Shown here: piece by piece, positions 1-9,021 of the stretch | Layout of the letters: every line of letters begins with the position of its first letter | Numbering within the stretch: the first letter of the stretch is position 1 | Assembly: GCA_037190805.1 (NCBI GenBank) | Contig: JBBCJR010000007.1 | Coordinates: 1 to 64,000, forward strand | From: JBBCJR01 sp037190805 | GTDB lineage: Bacteria; Pseudomonadota; Alphaproteobacteria; Sphingomonadales; Sphingomonadaceae | Reading direction: 5' to 3' | Length of the DNA stretch: 64,000 nucleotides | The notes under the pieces: generated by a model | Told to the model about the DNA's origin: nothing | Database searches by the model: none | The model's input: the letters and a program-made list of their open reading frames with translations, nothing else | Position numbers and translations under genes: made by a program

Positions 1-174
1 CGTGATGGCCGCTACCGTGTCATCCACCGCATTTTCGATCCGATCGCCCGTCCTATCCGCCATCTCTTCCGCAGAGTTAAAGGTGGCTTCGGCGCGCTGC
101 TCGCTCGCATCGCTGCATGCGGCCAGCGATGTCCCGGCGAGCAGAACCGCTCCCATGAGGCAAAGGCTCTTCAT
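1..174 (-). CDS. Small lipoprotein, partial (C-terminus beyond window)
   Basis: The minus strand reads from an ATG at 174 through the window edge in one open frame of 58 codons. The N-terminus is MKSLCLMGAVLLAGTSLAAC, a classic lipoprotein signal peptide with lipobox L-A-A-C and the acylated Cys at residue 20. The mature part is acidic and Glu/Asp/Ala rich (EEMADRTGDRIENAVDDT), as in small sphingomonad lipoproteins of unknown role. The protein is probably anchored in the outer or inner membrane facing the periplasm. No specific family recognised. An inverted GGAAC/GTTCC element lies about 80 bases upstream. Confidence 0.7.
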   Translation of the reverse strand, partial: MKSLCLMGAVLLAGTSLAACSDASEQRAEATFNSAEEMADRTGDRIENAVDDTVAAIT

Positions 175-521
175 GACATATCTCCATCACTGAAATCTGG
201 CTTCTCCGAGAAGCGGCAGCTGTCCAAGAAAATCGATCATACTCCTTAAACGCAAGGAACAGCCTTTATGCTTAATATGTTCCAATTATATTTTCAGCAG
301 TTTGATAATTTTCCGAACTCATTAAAATAATGGACCTGGAACTAAATTTGTTGATTTAAATTAAAGCCTCCTGTGAATTTTCTCGGGCAAAAACGAGGCG
401 AAACAGGCGAGAGCATTGACAGTTCTTGGTGCTATGAGCTCGACCAGAATCTGCATTAGAATTGGCGAATCGATTACCGGAGCGGAACCGCCCCCAATCG
501 GAACGGGTCAGGAGACAAAGA
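175..521. other. Intergenic region between divergent genes, AT-rich
   Basis: About 350 bases separate the lipoprotein start (174) and the KaiC-like start (522). The stretch 240-365 is markedly AT-rich compared with the rest of the window and holds the GGAAC/GTTCC pair at 256-283. No gene is supported; longer frames here lack an RBS. It probably carries the promoters of both flanking genes. Confidence 0.5.
256..283. promoter_or_regulatory. Candidate EcfG-type promoter (GGAAC-N17-TGTT), symmetric
   Basis: GGAAC at 256-260 and GTTCC at 279-283 form an inverted pair. Read on either strand this gives GGAAC followed after 17 bases by TGTT, close to the alphaproteobacterial general-stress sigma factor consensus GGAAC-N16/17-cGTT. 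On the minus strand it would serve the lipoprotein gene with a leader of roughly 75 bases. The symmetry could equally mean a dyad operator. Confidence 0.3.
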
Positions 522-2009
522 ATGACCACTGCCGTGGCCAAGCAAGCCGGGACCGGTATAGCCGGGTTCGACGATGTGTTGAGCGGGGGATTCGATCGTG
601 GCCGCGCCTACCTTCTCGAAGGCAGTCCGGGCACCGGCAAGACCACAATCGCGCTTCAATTCCTGGTCGCGGGTACGGCTGCCAGCGAACGGTGTCTCTA
701 TATCACCTTGTCCGAAACCGAAGACGAGTTGCGGGCCACCGCACAATCTCATGGTTGGTCGCTCGATGGCGTCGATGTCTTCGAACTCGTGCCTCCCGAA
801 AACCTTCTTGACGAGCAGCAGCAGCAATCGCTGCTTTACTCTTCCGATCTCGAACTTGGGGAAACAACCAAACGCATCTTTGACGCATTTGAACGACGCA
901 AACCCACCCGCGTGGTCCTCGATAGCCTGTCGGAAATCCGTCTGCTCGCGCAAAGCTCGCTACGCTATCGCCGGCAAATCCTTGCGCTCAAACATTATTT
1001 TGCAGTGAGCGGCGCGACGGTGCTGATGCTCGATGATTTGACAACAGATACCAACGACAAGACGGTGCATTCGGTCGCTCATGGCGTCATACGCCTTGAG
1101 GAGCTTGCTCCCGAATATGGCGCCGAGAGACGGCGAATGCGCGTGATCAAGTATCGCGGCCGAAGATTTCGTGGCGGATTTCACGATATGGCGATCCACA
1201 CGGGCGGTGTGCGCGTGTTTCCGCGACTGGTATCAGCGGAGCATCATGGTCGCTTTGATCGCGAGCTGCTCGTTACCGATTCCGTGGAACTCAATTCGCT
1301 GCTCGGTGGGGGGATTGAGCGCGGTTCCAGCGTCCTGGTATTGGGCCCCTCGGGTACTGGTAAATCGCTCCTTGCGCTCACCTTCATCAAGACAGCGATC
1401 GCGCGTGGCGAACGCGCGGCGATGTTCGCTTTCGACGAAGAAATCGGTTTGCTGATCCAACGTGCCCTGGGCTTGGGAATCGATCTGGCTCAAATGATTG
1501 CGGATGGCGACCTGATCCTCGAACAGGTGGATGCTGCCGAGCTTACCCCTGGGGAGTTTTCATCGCGCGTCCGTGACTGCGTCGAGACACATGGGGTTCG
1601 TACCATCGTCATCGATAGCCTCAATGGCTATCAGGCGGCAATGCCCGGAGAGCATGCGCTCATCCTCCACGTGCACGAGCTGTTACAATATCTGAACCGG
1701 CGGGGCGCAACCAGTTTCCTCACCGTCGCCCAGCATGGCTTGATCGACCATATGAAATCGCCGGTCGATCTCACCTATCTCGCCGATACGGTCGTGCTGC
1801 TGCGCTATTTTGAGGCGGTTGGTCGCGTCCGAAGAGCGATTTCGATCGTTAAGAAGCGCATGAGCGCCCATGAAAATAGCATTCGTGAGTATCAGATCGG
1901 GAGCGAAGGCTTTTCACTCGGCCCTCCCCTCACTGGATTTCAAGGAATCCTGCGGGGCGTGCCTGTCCTGGTCGAGGGTACGGAGCTCATGAAGCCCGAG
2001 AACAGGTGA
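522..2009 (+). CDS. KaiC-like double RecA-domain ATPase
   Basis: A 495-residue cytoplasmic protein with two tandem KaiC/RecA ATPase domains. The first has Walker A GSPGTGKT (about residues 34-41) and Walker B VVLDSL; the second has Walker A GPSGTGKS (about residue 274) and Walker B TIVIDSL. Length is close to cyanobacterial KaiC (about 520), but no kaiA or kaiB is nearby, so it is a KaiC-like signalling ATPase rather than a proven clock protein. The ATG at 522 is preferred over the frame start at 462 because GGAG at 511-514 sits seven bases upstream and the domain begins right after it. Its stop overlaps the GTG start of the downstream kinase (GTGA), so the two are translationally coupled. 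Such KaiC-kinase pairs are known in non-cyanobacteria and are linked to stress or light signalling. Confidence 0.9.
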   Translation: MTTAVAKQAGTGIAGFDDVLSGGFDRGRAYLLEGSPGTGKTTIALQFLVAGTAASERCLYITLSETEDELRATAQSHGWSLDGVDVFELVPPENLLDEQQQQSLLYSSDLELGETTKRIFDAFERRKPTRVVLDSLSEIRLLAQSSLRYRRQILALKHYFAVSGATVLMLDDLTTDTNDKTVHSVAHGVIRLEELAPEYGAERRRMRVIKYRGRRFRGGFHDMAIHTGGVRVFPRLVSAEHHGRFDRELLVTDSVELNSLLGGGIERGSSVLVLGPSGTGKSLLALTFIKTAIARGERAAMFAFDEEIGLLIQRALGLGIDLAQMIADGDLILEQVDAAELTPGEFSSRVRDCVETHGVRTIVIDSLNGYQAAMPGEHALILHVHELLQYLNRRGATSFLTVAQHGLIDHMKSPVDLTYLADTVVLLRYFEAVGRVRRAISIVKKRMSAHENSIREYQIGSEGFSLGPPLTGFQGILRGVPVLVEGTELMKPENR

Positions 2010-3999
2010 AGCGGATTACCGTTTCAGAGCGGGCGCTCATTCTTGCGCCCCACGGGCGCGATGCTGCGGTCGCAACCGGCATTCTCGGTGAAGGGGGAAT
2101 CCAGACGGCGGTCTGTGCATCGATATCCCCCTTGGTGGCCGAATTGGATGCCGGCGCGGCCTTGGTGGTCGTCACCGAGGAAGCGCTGACCACCCAGGAT
2201 TTGCGCCCGCTTGCCGAGTGGTTGGCAGATCAACAGGAATGGTCCGACCTACCCTTCGTGCTGCTCACCAATCGGGGTGGCGGGCTGGAACGCAATCCAG
2301 CGGCAACACGTCACCTTGAGGTGCTGGGCAATGTCACCTTTCTCGAGCGGCCGTTTCATCCCACGACATTGATCAGCCTGGTGCGCTCAGCGCTGCGTGG
2401 TCGTCGCAGGCAATATGAGGCGCGAGCGCGGCTGATCGAACTGCGGGAAAGTGAGGCGCGCTATGCGACCCTCTTCGAAACGATGGACGAAGGTTTTTGC
2501 ATAATCCGCTTCGTCGATGGGCCGCATGGTCCGCTGAGCGACTATGTGCATGTCCAGGCCAACCCCGCCTATGAGTATCATGCGGGTATTCCCCAGGTCG
2601 TCGGACAATATGTGCGAAACATGGTGCCTGACGAGGCAGAGGGTTGGGTCGAGCTCTATCGAAACGTGCTCGTCAGCGGCAAGCCCATCCGTTTCGAGCG
2701 TGAGCTGGTTGCAACCGGTCGTCATCTGGCTCTGTCCGCCTTCCGCGTTGAGCCGCGCGAACGTGACGAGGTGGCGGTCATCTTCCAGGACGTGACGGCC
2801 CGCAAGCAGGCGGAAACCGCCTTGCGGGAATTGAATGAAACCCTTGAGCATCGGGTTGAAGCCGCCGTGGCGGAGCGCCAGGCCGCTGCTGAGCAGTTGC
2901 ATCAAGCGCAGAAGCTCGAAACACTGGGTCAGCTAACCGGCGGCGTCGCGCACGACGTCAATAATCTTCTGACCCCGATCACCGGCACACTCGATTTAGT
3001 CCGGCGATATGCCGAGGATGATCCGCGTATGGGCCGGCTGATCGACGGAGCGTTGCAATCCGCCGAACGCGCACGACTTCTGGTCAGCCGTTTGCTGGGC
3101 TTCGCGCGCCGTCAGGCTCTGGAAACCCGGCCGACCGACATCTGTCAGCTGCTCACCGGCGTCCAGGACTTGATCCGGAGTTCGATAGGCCCCGCCATCG
3201 CACTCCGTATCGAATGTCCGGAACATTTGCCGTCAGCAACCACCGATCCCAATCAGCTCGAACTCGCCATCCTCAACCTCTGCGTCAACGCGCGCGACGC
3301 CATGCCCGATGGCGGCACGCTCACCATCGCTGCACGGCAGGTCACGTTCGACAACCAGAATGCAGGGGGTCTGGGACCCGGCGAATATATTTGTATTGAA
3401 GTGGCAGATACCGGAACGGGGATGGATGCCGAGACCCTGGCCCGTGCGATCGAGCCTTTTTATTCCACCAAGGAAGTCGGCAAAGGTACCGGTCTGGGGT
3501 TATCGATGATCCACGGTCTTGCCGGTCAGCTTGGCGGCGCGTTTTGGCTAACCAGCGAGGTCGGCCACGGCACACAGGCCCATCTCTATCTTCCAGCAGT
3601 GGGGGAAGTAGCTACCGGTGGCACGGTGGCAGTCGACGAGCCTTTGTCAACGCTGCGCCCACTTACGATCCTGCTCGCCGATGATGAGGACCTCGTACGT
3701 GCCGGCATAGCGGAGATGCTACGCGAACTTGGTCATGACGTTCACGCCGTGAGCGGAGGCGCCGCAGCGCTCAGGAAGCTCGCTACCGGCCTCAACGTCG
3801 ATTTGGTGATCACGACTACATGATGCCAAGCATGAACGGCGCCGAGCTTCATAAGCGGATCAGTGCCCAATTTGGTGACATCCCGATCTTGGTCATTACC
3901 GGCTATGCAGGCGGCGATCTCAACATTGGACTGCCGCAGCTCCCAAAACCCTTTCGGCAAACGGACCTAGCGCAAGCATTGCACCGCATATGTGCGTGA
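2006..3999 (+). pseudogene. PAS hybrid histidine kinase, receiver domain frameshifted
   Basis: GTG start overlaps the kaiC-like stop. Order: receiver-like N-terminal region (about 1-130) without an obvious phospho-acceptor, PAS domain (about 150-270), coiled linker, HisKA with H-box GGVAHDVNN, HATPase with N-box NLCVNARDAMPDGG, DTGTGM and GKGTGLGLS, then a C-terminal receiver starting ILLADDEDLVRAG. The frame stops at 3821-3823 after VITTT. Shifting by one base at 3814 restores DYMMPSMNG, then VITGY and LPKPF, to a natural stop at 3997-3999. One G seems to be missing exactly at the phospho-acceptor Asp codon (ACGGAC became ACGAC). As sequenced, the kinase core is intact but the receiver is truncated before its Asp. 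This may be a real mutation or a sequencing error. Confidence 0.85.
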
Positions 4000-4122
4000 C
4001 CGAGCCGGTTGCCTGAACGATGATCTCGCCCTCCCCCGCTTTCGCGTCATCGGCATGGTCCTGCGCGATTGAGGGCGTGGGAAACCATAGCGATCGAGAA
4101 TGATGGCGGCGGCCTGAAGATA

Positions 4123-4380
4123 GATCAGGCGCGTCGGATGAAGGATCTGGAACGGGAGCATGCTCCGCTGAAGAAGCTGGTGACCGATCTCGCGTTGGAC
4201 AAGTCGATCCTGCAAGAGGCGTCGAAGCTGACTTTTTGAGTCCCTCCCGCCGCCGTGAAGCGATCGAGCACATCCGTCGCCTGCTGCCGGTATCGGAGCA
4301 GTGGACCTGCCAGGTTCTGAGGCAGCACGCTAGAGCCGGCATTCAACAACCGCCCTTAGGTGACCGCGCTTCGAAGCCAA
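4123..4380 (+). mobile_element. IS3-family transposase relic (orfA tail and orfB start)
   Basis: Frame 4138-4239 encodes MKDLEREHAPLKKLVTDLAL followed by DKSILQEASKLTF and a stop. This matches the leucine-zipper C-terminus of IS3-family OrfA. Overlapping it from 4236 in another frame is SPSRRREAIEHIRRLL, then SEQWTCQVLRQHA, the typical start of IS3 OrfB. The orfB frame runs on to 4439 but loses similarity after about 60 codons, and the orfA N-terminus and the DDE domain are absent. This is a dead insertion sequence scar right after the broken kinase. Confidence 0.75.
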
Positions 4381-4448
4381 AACGACACGTCCCGTGGAAC
4401 GCGGACGCGCTCTCTGACGTTCGACCGCAGCATGACTGACCGCAACCG

Positions 4449-6221
4449 ATGAGCACGCCTCAGATACTCGCTATCACTGTGCTCGTTGGCATGATGATCA
4501 TGTTCGTCTGGGGCCGTTTTCGCTACGATATGGTGGCTGTGTTGGCTCTTTTGGCGGCATTGGCGGTCGGCGTCGTCAAACCGGGCGAAGCCTTTTCCGG
4601 TTTCTCGGACGACATCGTGATAATCGTCGGTTCGGCGCTGGTCGTCAGTGGCGCAGTCCAGCGGTCTGGCGTGATCGAGCGGCTCATGTCCGTTCTGCAA
4701 CGACGGGTAAGACGGGTCCGCTCGCAGCTCCTCGTGCTGACCGCAAGCGTCGGTCTCGCCTCGGCGCTGGTCAAGAACATTGGCGCGCTTGCCATGCTGA
4801 TGCCGGCAGCGTTTCAGATGGCCAAACGGTCTGACACCTCCCCATCTGTGTTCCTGATGCCGATGGCATTTGCCTCATTGCTCGGCGGCCTCATCACGTT
4901 GATCGGCACGTCGCCGAACATCATTGTCAGTCGGGTCCGTCAGGAAATGACAGGCGAGCCGTTCGGTATGTTCGACTATGCGCCCGTTGGCCTAACCCTC
5001 ACTTTGGTCGGCCTCGTGTTTCTGCGGTTCGGATACCGGCTTCTTCCGAAGGACCGGCGCTCGGCACCGACAATGGGCGATGCGCTCGATATCAGCGACT
5101 ATGTCACCGAGGCAACCGTTCCCGAAGGTGCGCAATGTGCCAGCGAAACGGTGGCGGCATTCCTCGATCGGCACGATCGTGAGGTTTTGCTGATCACCCT
5201 GCTGCGCGGCGGTATGCGAAGCCACCCGTATCCCGATCTGGAAATCCGGCATGGCGACACACTCATCCTAAGCGGTGAGCCAGCCGCTCTCGAACGCGTC
5301 ATCGCAGCAGACGGCCTTGCACTCGAAGGCGAGCATAGGGAGCAGCCGGAGGGCAACAAGGGCGACGAGACGGGCGTGATCGAGGCCGTTGTCTCCACGG
5401 GATCTATCCTGATCGGCCGCAGTGCCGGGCGATTGGACCTTCAACGTCGGTTCGGCGTCAACCTCGTCGCGATTTCGCGCAGCGGGGAGCGCCTCGTCAA
5501 ACGTCTCGCCGACACCAGTTTGCAGGCGGGGGACGTGATCGTCATGCAGGGCCCCCTGCCGCTGCTTCCAGAACGGCTTCGCGATCTCGGCTGCCTGCCG
5601 CTGGCCGAACGATCGCTTCGCCTAGGGAGCGACAACAAAGGCTTCCTCCCAATCGCCATCCTGGGCGTCGCCTTGGCAGCCACCGCCGCTGGTTATGTCC
5701 CTGTCGCGGTCGCCTTTTTTGCTGCCGCGGCGCTTATTGTCACGACCGGGGCATTGCCGCTGCATGAAGCCTATGACCACGTCGAATGGCCAATCCTGAT
5801 CATGCTGGGCGCGCTGATCCCGGTCAGCGATTCCTTACGGACAACTGGCACGACCGAGCTCATCGGCGCATGGCTCTCCTCCACCGCCGCCGCTTTACCA
5901 CCCTGGGGTGCAGTAGCCTTGATCCTCACCGCCGCAATGGCGGTGACGCCTTTTCTCAACAATGCCGCGACGGTTCTGGTCATGGCACCAGTGGCGGCGA
6001 CGTTTGCGACTGACCTTGGTTATCAGCCGGAAGCTTTCTTGATGGCGACGGCGGTTGGAGCCGGATGCGATTTCCTGACCCCGATCGGGCATCAATGTAA
6101 CACGCTCGTTATGGGACCAGGCGGGTATAGGTTTAGCGATTACGCTCGGCTCGGCGCCCCGTTGTCGCTTTTGGTTCTTTTGGTCGCTACACCGCTGATC
6201 TTGTGGGTCTGGCCGGTCTGA
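4449..6221 (+). CDS. SLC13-type permease with two RCK-C (TrkA-C) domains
   Basis: A 590-residue inner-membrane transporter. Hydrophobic segments at about 5-190 and 400-590 flank a soluble middle of about 200 residues that contains two RCK-C-like repeats (for example DLEIRHGDTLILSGEP and DTSLQAGDVIVMQGP). This split-permease layout is the SLC13/ArsB-NhaD ion transporter architecture. The two signature hairpins are visible as IGTSPNIIVS in the first half and LTPIGHQCNTLVMGPGGY in the second. Substrate cannot be read from sequence; relatives carry dicarboxylate, sulfate or other anions with Na+. It stands alone, with no convincing ribosome binding site at the ATG. Confidence 0.88.
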   Translation: MSTPQILAITVLVGMMIMFVWGRFRYDMVAVLALLAALAVGVVKPGEAFSGFSDDIVIIVGSALVVSGAVQRSGVIERLMSVLQRRVRRVRSQLLVLTASVGLASALVKNIGALAMLMPAAFQMAKRSDTSPSVFLMPMAFASLLGGLITLIGTSPNIIVSRVRQEMTGEPFGMFDYAPVGLTLTLVGLVFLRFGYRLLPKDRRSAPTMGDALDISDYVTEATVPEGAQCASETVAAFLDRHDREVLLITLLRGGMRSHPYPDLEIRHGDTLILSGEPAALERVIAADGLALEGEHREQPEGNKGDETGVIEAVVSTGSILIGRSAGRLDLQRRFGVNLVAISRSGERLVKRLADTSLQAGDVIVMQGPLPLLPERLRDLGCLPLAERSLRLGSDNKGFLPIAILGVALAATAAGYVPVAVAFFAAAALIVTTGALPLHEAYDHVEWPILIMLGALIPVSDSLRTTGTTELIGAWLSSTAAALPPWGAVALILTAAMAVTPFLNNAATVLVMAPVAATFATDLGYQPEAFLMATAVGAGCDFLTPIGHQCNTLVMGPGGYRFSDYARLGAPLSLLVLLVATPLILWVWPV

Positions 6222-6291
6222 CAACCATAAGGCGCGGATCCAAGGCGGGCTTGCGTGATGAGCGATGGTGACTCTCCGCGCCTTATGGTTG
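6222..6291. repeat. Perfect 16-bp inverted repeat after permease stop
   Basis: CAACCATAAGGCGCGG at 6222-6237 is exactly reverse-complemented at 6276-6291, with a 38-base spacer. It begins one base after the permease TGA. There is no T-tract following either arm, so it is not a standard intrinsic terminator. It may be a processed RNA hairpin, a rho-assisted end, or the termini of a miniature inverted-repeat element. Confidence 0.8.
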
Positions 6292-6473
6292 ATCGTTGCA
6301 CACATTTCTTCCAAACTAAAGACGCAGCAATAGCCTGAAGGATTTAAAAAATCGCCATACCGACGGGCGACAAAAGGAAAAAGCCGCGCACCCAAATTTT
6401 CATCATCCAAGCACTATGGCCAAGGGACTTCGATCGACAAATACACTGACAACTAAGAGTTCATCATAAGACC

Positions 6474-7379
6474 CTAGCGGCGAACGCGCGCACGATTCTC
6501 CAGCTCAACGATACGGCGCTCTAAATAGATTTTATCGTCACTGGTCGGAGTAGTGCGAGAATAGGCAGCTTCGAGGCGGGTCAAGTCACCCAGTTCCACA
6601 CGTGCTTGCGCCTGAGCAGCTGAACTTAGCCCGCTGGCGCCCAAAGCACGATCGATATTCGACAAGCGCGTCCGATTATCAAGCGGAGTTGAGCTGCCGT
6701 AAGCGGTGTCTCCCACGCGGGCGTCCAAGGCATCGAGACGTGCATCAAGGTCCTCTTGCTCACGGCTATCGATACCATTGCGAGCATAGCTCGCTTCTGT
6801 CTGGATTAACGCCACATAATCCCGTTTGAGGGCCGTTGCCTGCGTGCGAGACAGCCGACGGGCTGAGACGCCTTCATCCACACGCCGTTCAAAGACGGCG
6901 CGCCCCTCAGCGACAGCGAGCTTTGCGGGAGTTTCGGCGTAGCCGCCCTCGCTCAAAGCCTGGGTCAGCGCGCCGTAGCGGTCAGCAAGCTCCGTTCGCT
7001 CTTGGGTTGTAAACCGATTGTCTGCACCATAGCGGGTTTCGAGAGCTACGAGTTGATCATATTCGGTTTTCATTCGGGTGCCGTTGGCCGAGGTTAGTCT
7101 ATTGGATCGAACATCGGCATCAATACGCGTATTGAACTGTGATTGCTGCGTGGCCAAAGGCTTACGGCCGGCCACCCATTGTCTTTCCAGAGAACTGGAA
7201 GCGCCAAGCCGGTCTCCAAAAATTGCCCCTAAAATTGAGCCTACTCGATCTTCCTGAGATCCCGAGCGTTGATCGGAGCTTGTCTGGGCAAGCGCAGGGA
7301 GAGACACGAACCCAACTGACCCAGACACACAAGTGAGTGCGACGGTAGCGGATGCGAGTAAGCTCTTAACCTTAATCAT
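6474..7379 (-). CDS. Secreted helical protein of unknown function
   Basis: A 301-residue protein starting MIKVKSLLASATVALTCV with a Sec signal peptide cleaved near SLPALAQ. The ATG at 7379 has a very good RBS (AAGGAG, eight bases upstream), so the longer frame to 7454 is rejected. The mature protein is charged and almost entirely helical, with repeated units of the form R-I-D-A-D/G-x-x-x-x-x-L-T/S (for example FNTRIDADVRSNRLTSANGT and FERRVDEGVSARRLSRTQAT). This suggests tandem helical hairpins. It is probably periplasmic. I do not recognise a family with an assigned function. It is monocistronic, between an AT-rich upstream region and the 6222-6291 hairpin. Confidence 0.8.
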   Translation of the reverse strand: MIKVKSLLASATVALTCVSGSVGFVSLPALAQTSSDQRSGSQEDRVGSILGAIFGDRLGASSSLERQWVAGRKPLATQQSQFNTRIDADVRSNRLTSANGTRMKTEYDQLVALETRYGADNRFTTQERTELADRYGALTQALSEGGYAETPAKLAVAEGRAVFERRVDEGVSARRLSRTQATALKRDYVALIQTEASYARNGIDSREQEDLDARLDALDARVGDTAYGSSTPLDNRTRLSNIDRALGASGLSSAAQAQARVELGDLTRLEAAYSRTTPTSDDKIYLERRIVELENRARVRR

Positions 7380-7555
7380 GAGACGAACTCCTTGCAAAGC
7401 GACCCGGAAACGTTCGGATGAGGAGCTAAGTTTCATGAAAAATCTCGGACCCATATCATTATAAATCCGAGGGCATTGTTATTTATTTATAAATAGGCAC
7501 TTCGTTGATTATGAAGTACATAAATCAGATAATTTATCTTATAATAATTGACGAT

Positions 7556-8158
7556 CTAAAAACTACGCAATTTTTCATCACCTTTGATTTCATAGTCAAT
7601 CGGCTTGAATGTCCCTCCACAGGAATCGTAAGCTGAACACGCAGTAAGGCCGATAATGAGATCGGCAAGCGCACGAAATCGGACAGAATCTCCAGGTTGA
7701 GTAAGTGGCGGTAAGACACGGATTTTACCGGCGTGACCGATGGGCACGTTCATAAAAATATTGAAAGCAACCGGCAGTGCATCGGGCTTAATCCCCCAAG
7801 GCGCCAACGCATTCGCCAGATTTCCAAAGCAGCCCTGGTGGACTGGCTTATTCTGGTAGAAATGTCGGAAGGTCGCTTCACTGCACGGAGTTAGCAGGAA
7901 ATCATGGCATCCGACGGAGTCCTCGATGATCTGCAGCATGGGATTGGAACGGTTTGACCACAACCGATTGCCTACACTGAGCCTTATCGTCTCTTCATAA
8001 TCGAACGTGCGTCCATTGGAGAGAAGCTCACCAACATCATCAGCCATGAAAGCCAGAAGATCGCTCACCTGGCCTCCCTCCGGGTCGATGACCCGAAGCG
8101 TCTCGCCCTTGGAAAGCCGAAATGCCGTCCCATGTCGGGGAGAAATTCGATTAATCAC
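7556..8158 (-). CDS. DUF1989 (urea carboxylase-associated) family protein
   Basis: 200 residues matching the DUF1989 family: RVIDPEGGQVSDLLAF near the N-terminus, then LWSNRSNPMLQIIEDSVGCH and a C-terminal CSAYDSCGG-KPIDYEI block. Characterised relatives (the CgdA/CgdB pair, earlier called urea carboxylase-associated proteins) act as carboxyguanidine deiminase in guanidine breakdown and work as a heteromeric pair. Here only one DUF1989 protein is present and no urea/guanidine carboxylase is nearby. Its ATG overlaps the stop of the upstream YqcI/YcgG gene (8155-8158, ATGA), so the two are made together. The cytoplasmic role is probably hydrolysis of a guanidino or amidino compound; that is inference from family and partner. 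Confidence 0.85.
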   Translation of the reverse strand: MINRISPRHGTAFRLSKGETLRVIDPEGGQVSDLLAFMADDVGELLSNGRTFDYEETIRLSVGNRLWSNRSNPMLQIIEDSVGCHDFLLTPCSEATFRHFYQNKPVHQGCFGNLANALAPWGIKPDALPVAFNIFMNVPIGHAGKIRVLPPLTQPGDSVRFRALADLIIGLTACSAYDSCGGTFKPIDYEIKGDEKLRSF

Positions 8159-8844
8159 AGGGAATTTCGGGGATCACGAAACGGGCAATGCCAACCTTCT
8201 GAAACCAGACGACCGCTATACTGAGCAGCTTCGCTCGCTTCGCCATGCCGCTTCAGCATGGGATTAGGGGTTCCGGCAAGCGCAATGTCACGCTGAATGA
8301 TCCGTTCGCGCATACGTTCATATCGCCCTTCCGCTCGCAAGGCTTCGAACTGATCGTGAAGATTGAAAATCACCACAGGCGCTACAAAGCGACGGGCAGG
8401 ACGCGACGCCATTGGATGAAGCCCGACGGCGAAATAGGCCTCCCCGCCAAAACTCAGCGAAAAATGCGGATTACTCGGATCGGAGCTAACCTTGGCATTG
8501 TAACGTTGACCGCGCCATGCGTCCTTGTCGGCCAGGGATTGCAAACGCTCCCACATCCATCCTTCAAACTCCACCTCCTGAAGAGAAAGTGGGCCTTCAA
8601 ATATTACTGCAAGACTGCGGAAACCATCTGGCGCATGGCGATATCTTATTGACCATCGCAGTAAGGCTTCATGAATCTCCAGATCGTTCCAGGCACTGCG
8701 GATATCACGAGCAACAACGGTTTCTAACGATCCTCGAGCGAGCGCGGACTTGGCACCTACGCATGGAAAGGTGGATTGATTTATGAAAGACTGTAGCTCT
8801 TTGCAGAGCCTGTGCCCATTGGCTGTGCGAGGCGGGAAAAGCAT
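8155..8844 (-). CDS. YqcI/YcgG family protein (GntA-like haem N-hydroxylase)
   Basis: 229 residues of the YqcI/YcgG family. Key block is FPCVGAKSALARG near residue 27, followed by FRSLAVIFEGP, WERLQSLADKDA, then FSLSFGGEAYFAVGLHPMAS, all characteristic of the family. Family members that have been studied (GntA of guanitoxin biosynthesis, and DcsA in D-cycloserine synthesis) are haem-dependent enzymes hydroxylating a guanidino nitrogen of arginine-like substrates. RBS GGAGG lies just upstream (AGGAGGCGATG). It is translationally coupled to the DUF1989 gene. The combination suggests a small route that oxidises and then hydrolyses a guanidino compound. Enzymatic activity here is inferred, not shown. 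Confidence 0.82.
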   Translation of the reverse strand: MLFPPRTANGHRLCKELQSFINQSTFPCVGAKSALARGSLETVVARDIRSAWNDLEIHEALLRWSIRYRHAPDGFRSLAVIFEGPLSLQEVEFEGWMWERLQSLADKDAWRGQRYNAKVSSDPSNPHFSLSFGGEAYFAVGLHPMASRPARRFVAPVVIFNLHDQFEALRAEGRYERMRERIIQRDIALAGTPNPMLKRHGEASEAAQYSGRLVSEGWHCPFRDPRNSL

Positions 8845-8850
8845 CGCCTC

Positions 8851-9021
8851 CTAAACGTTGGGCGTAGGAAAATGTTGCCCATGATTGATGCCAACCCTTT
8901 CTCCGCTGAGATTGGCCTCGTAATGCGGGTAGGGGCGTAGAGTGCCCGGCTCTCGCACCTCAGAAAAACGCTCGGATGCCTTCGTTATCAGCGACTGACT
9001 AGCAAGAACGTGGCGCCGCAC
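8851..9021 (-). CDS. Small ORF directly upstream of the YqcI/YcgG gene
   Basis: A 56-codon frame with GTG start (9021) and TAG stop at 8851-8853, seven bases before the YqcI/YcgG start, so the GGAGG of that gene follows the stop directly. The C-terminal part reads as plausible protein (REPGTLRPYPHYEANLSG, then NHGQHFPTPNV). No family recognised and no RBS is convincing. It could be a leader peptide or the tail of a lost gene. It overlaps another broken frame (8988-9141), so at most one of the two is real. Confidence 0.25.
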   Translation of the reverse strand: MRRHVLASQSLITKASERFSEVREPGTLRPYPHYEANLSGERVGINHGQHFPTPNV

